From: Aliiroseovarius lamellibrachiae
GTDB lineage: Bacteria > Pseudomonadota > Alphaproteobacteria > Rhodobacterales > Rhodobacteraceae
DNA length: 64,000 nucleotides
Assembly: GCF_018599245.1 (NCBI RefSeq)
Contig: NZ_JAHEVJ010000002.1
Coordinates: 124,001-188,000, forward strand
Direction of reading: 5' to 3'
Part shown: positions 63,877 to 64,000 of the stretch, piece by piece
Layout: every line of letters starts with the position of its first letter
Position numbering within the stretch: position 1 is the stretch's first letter
Notes under the pieces: generated by a model
What the model saw: the letters and a program-made list of their open reading frames with translations, nothing else
The model's database searches: none
Told to the model about the DNA's origin: nothing
Translations under genes and position numbers: made by a program

Positions 63877-63894
63877 TTGTCACACAGACGTTAC
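63877..63894 (+). promoter_or_regulatory. Possible Pho box
   Basis: TTGTCAC-ACAG-ACGTTAC shows two 7-bp half-sites 11 bp apart that resemble the PhoB consensus CTGTCAT (first half good, second half weaker). It lies upstream of the phosphate transporter gene, but its direct repeats point rightward, so a rightward gene beyond the window may be its target. Confidence 0.35.
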
Positions 63895-63898
63895 ATTT

Positions 63899-63923
63899 CC
63901 CTGCACGCGCTAGCGTGTCAGGG
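63899..63923. other. Hairpin-forming sequence
   Basis: CCCTG-CACGC-GCTA-GCGTG-T-CAGGG pairs into a 10-bp stem with one bulge and a GCTA loop. It has no T run, so it is not a terminator; it may be a leader hairpin for a gene beyond the window's right end. Confidence 0.4.
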
Positions 63924-64000
63924 CTTAGATTGCAACAGATTCGAAAGGGGATGTGAGGTTTAGAAACGCCGCAGCAGCTTTTTCAACCCAGGCTCATTGA

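Noticed and set aside
63953-64000. 15-codon frame at the right edge
   Set aside because: It follows a GGGG but is too short and lacks context; it may be chance.
1-64000. tRNA or rRNA genes
   Set aside because: I looked for T-arm patterns such as GGTTCGAATCC and for rRNA motifs and found none.

Overview
The window looks like chromosomal DNA of a marine alphaproteobacterium of the Rhodobacteraceae (Roseobacter group). Supporting signs are the argH / small lipoprotein / lysA / DUF4175 neighbourhood, a GcrA cell-cycle regulator, the methylmalonyl-CoA epimerase-DUF1467 pair, a phaA-phaB pair for polyhydroxybutyrate, an electron-transfer-flavoprotein dehydrogenase, a GcvA-type LysR regulator and GC-rich codon use. 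The content is mostly core metabolism. I found no rRNA, tRNA, CRISPR array, prophage, toxin-antitoxin locus or intact insertion sequence.

Layout. 1-7.4 kb: 3' end of recR, then a leftward argH-lipoprotein-lysA-DUF4175 block interrupted by a divergent TetR/SDR cassette with twin operators. 7.4-12.3 kb: thioredoxin-like protein, a membrane protein with a sterol-desaturase-like hydroxylase, lytic transglycosylase, 3-methyladenine glycosylase, EAL phosphodiesterase. 12.4-14.7 kb: phaA and phaB, each preceded by a CTGC-N3/4-GCAG site. 14.7-20.4 kb: LysR with a DMT exporter, DUF465, a tRNA methyltransferase, DUF2007, polyprenyl synthase, ispE. 20.4-28.1 kb: TPR protein, ETF dehydrogenase, a PAP2 protein, greA, a membrane protein, an FAD monooxygenase. 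28.1-34.6 kb: a 99-bp element with terminal inverted repeats, an RND pump with its fusion protein, moaB, and a uracil-DNA glycosylase without iron-sulfur ligands.

34.6-40.3 kb: ten copies of CTAGTTTT, then pyrB, four small PH-like membrane proteins in tandem, a dihydroorotase homologue without its metal ligands (PyrC'), an acetyltransferase and plsY. 40.4-45.2 kb: two tandem DUF805 genes, DUF167, a histone-deacetylase-like hydrolase, a nitroreductase, an EI24/CysZ-like protein, a TIGR02466 oxygenase. 45.3-50.5 kb: DUF1467, mce, a response regulator, a lone Flp-like pilin, aspS, a second PAP2 protein. 50.5-59.8 kb: pabC, pabB, carB, a hypothetical gene, rimO, gcrA, an EamA transporter. 59.8-64 kb: an Arg-rich short ORF ahead of argD-argF, and a phosphate transporter.

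Shared pathways: pyrB, PyrC' and carB (pyrimidines, with carB also feeding arginine); argD, argF, argH and carB (arginine); phaA/phaB (storage); ispE and the polyprenyl synthase (isoprenoid and quinone tails); pabB/pabC (folate). The least ordinary parts are the pyrB-pyrC interval with its microsatellite and four-gene membrane cluster, the candidate arginine leader, the paired pha operators, the small inserted element at 28.1 kb, and a recurring intergenic hairpin repeat seen in six places.
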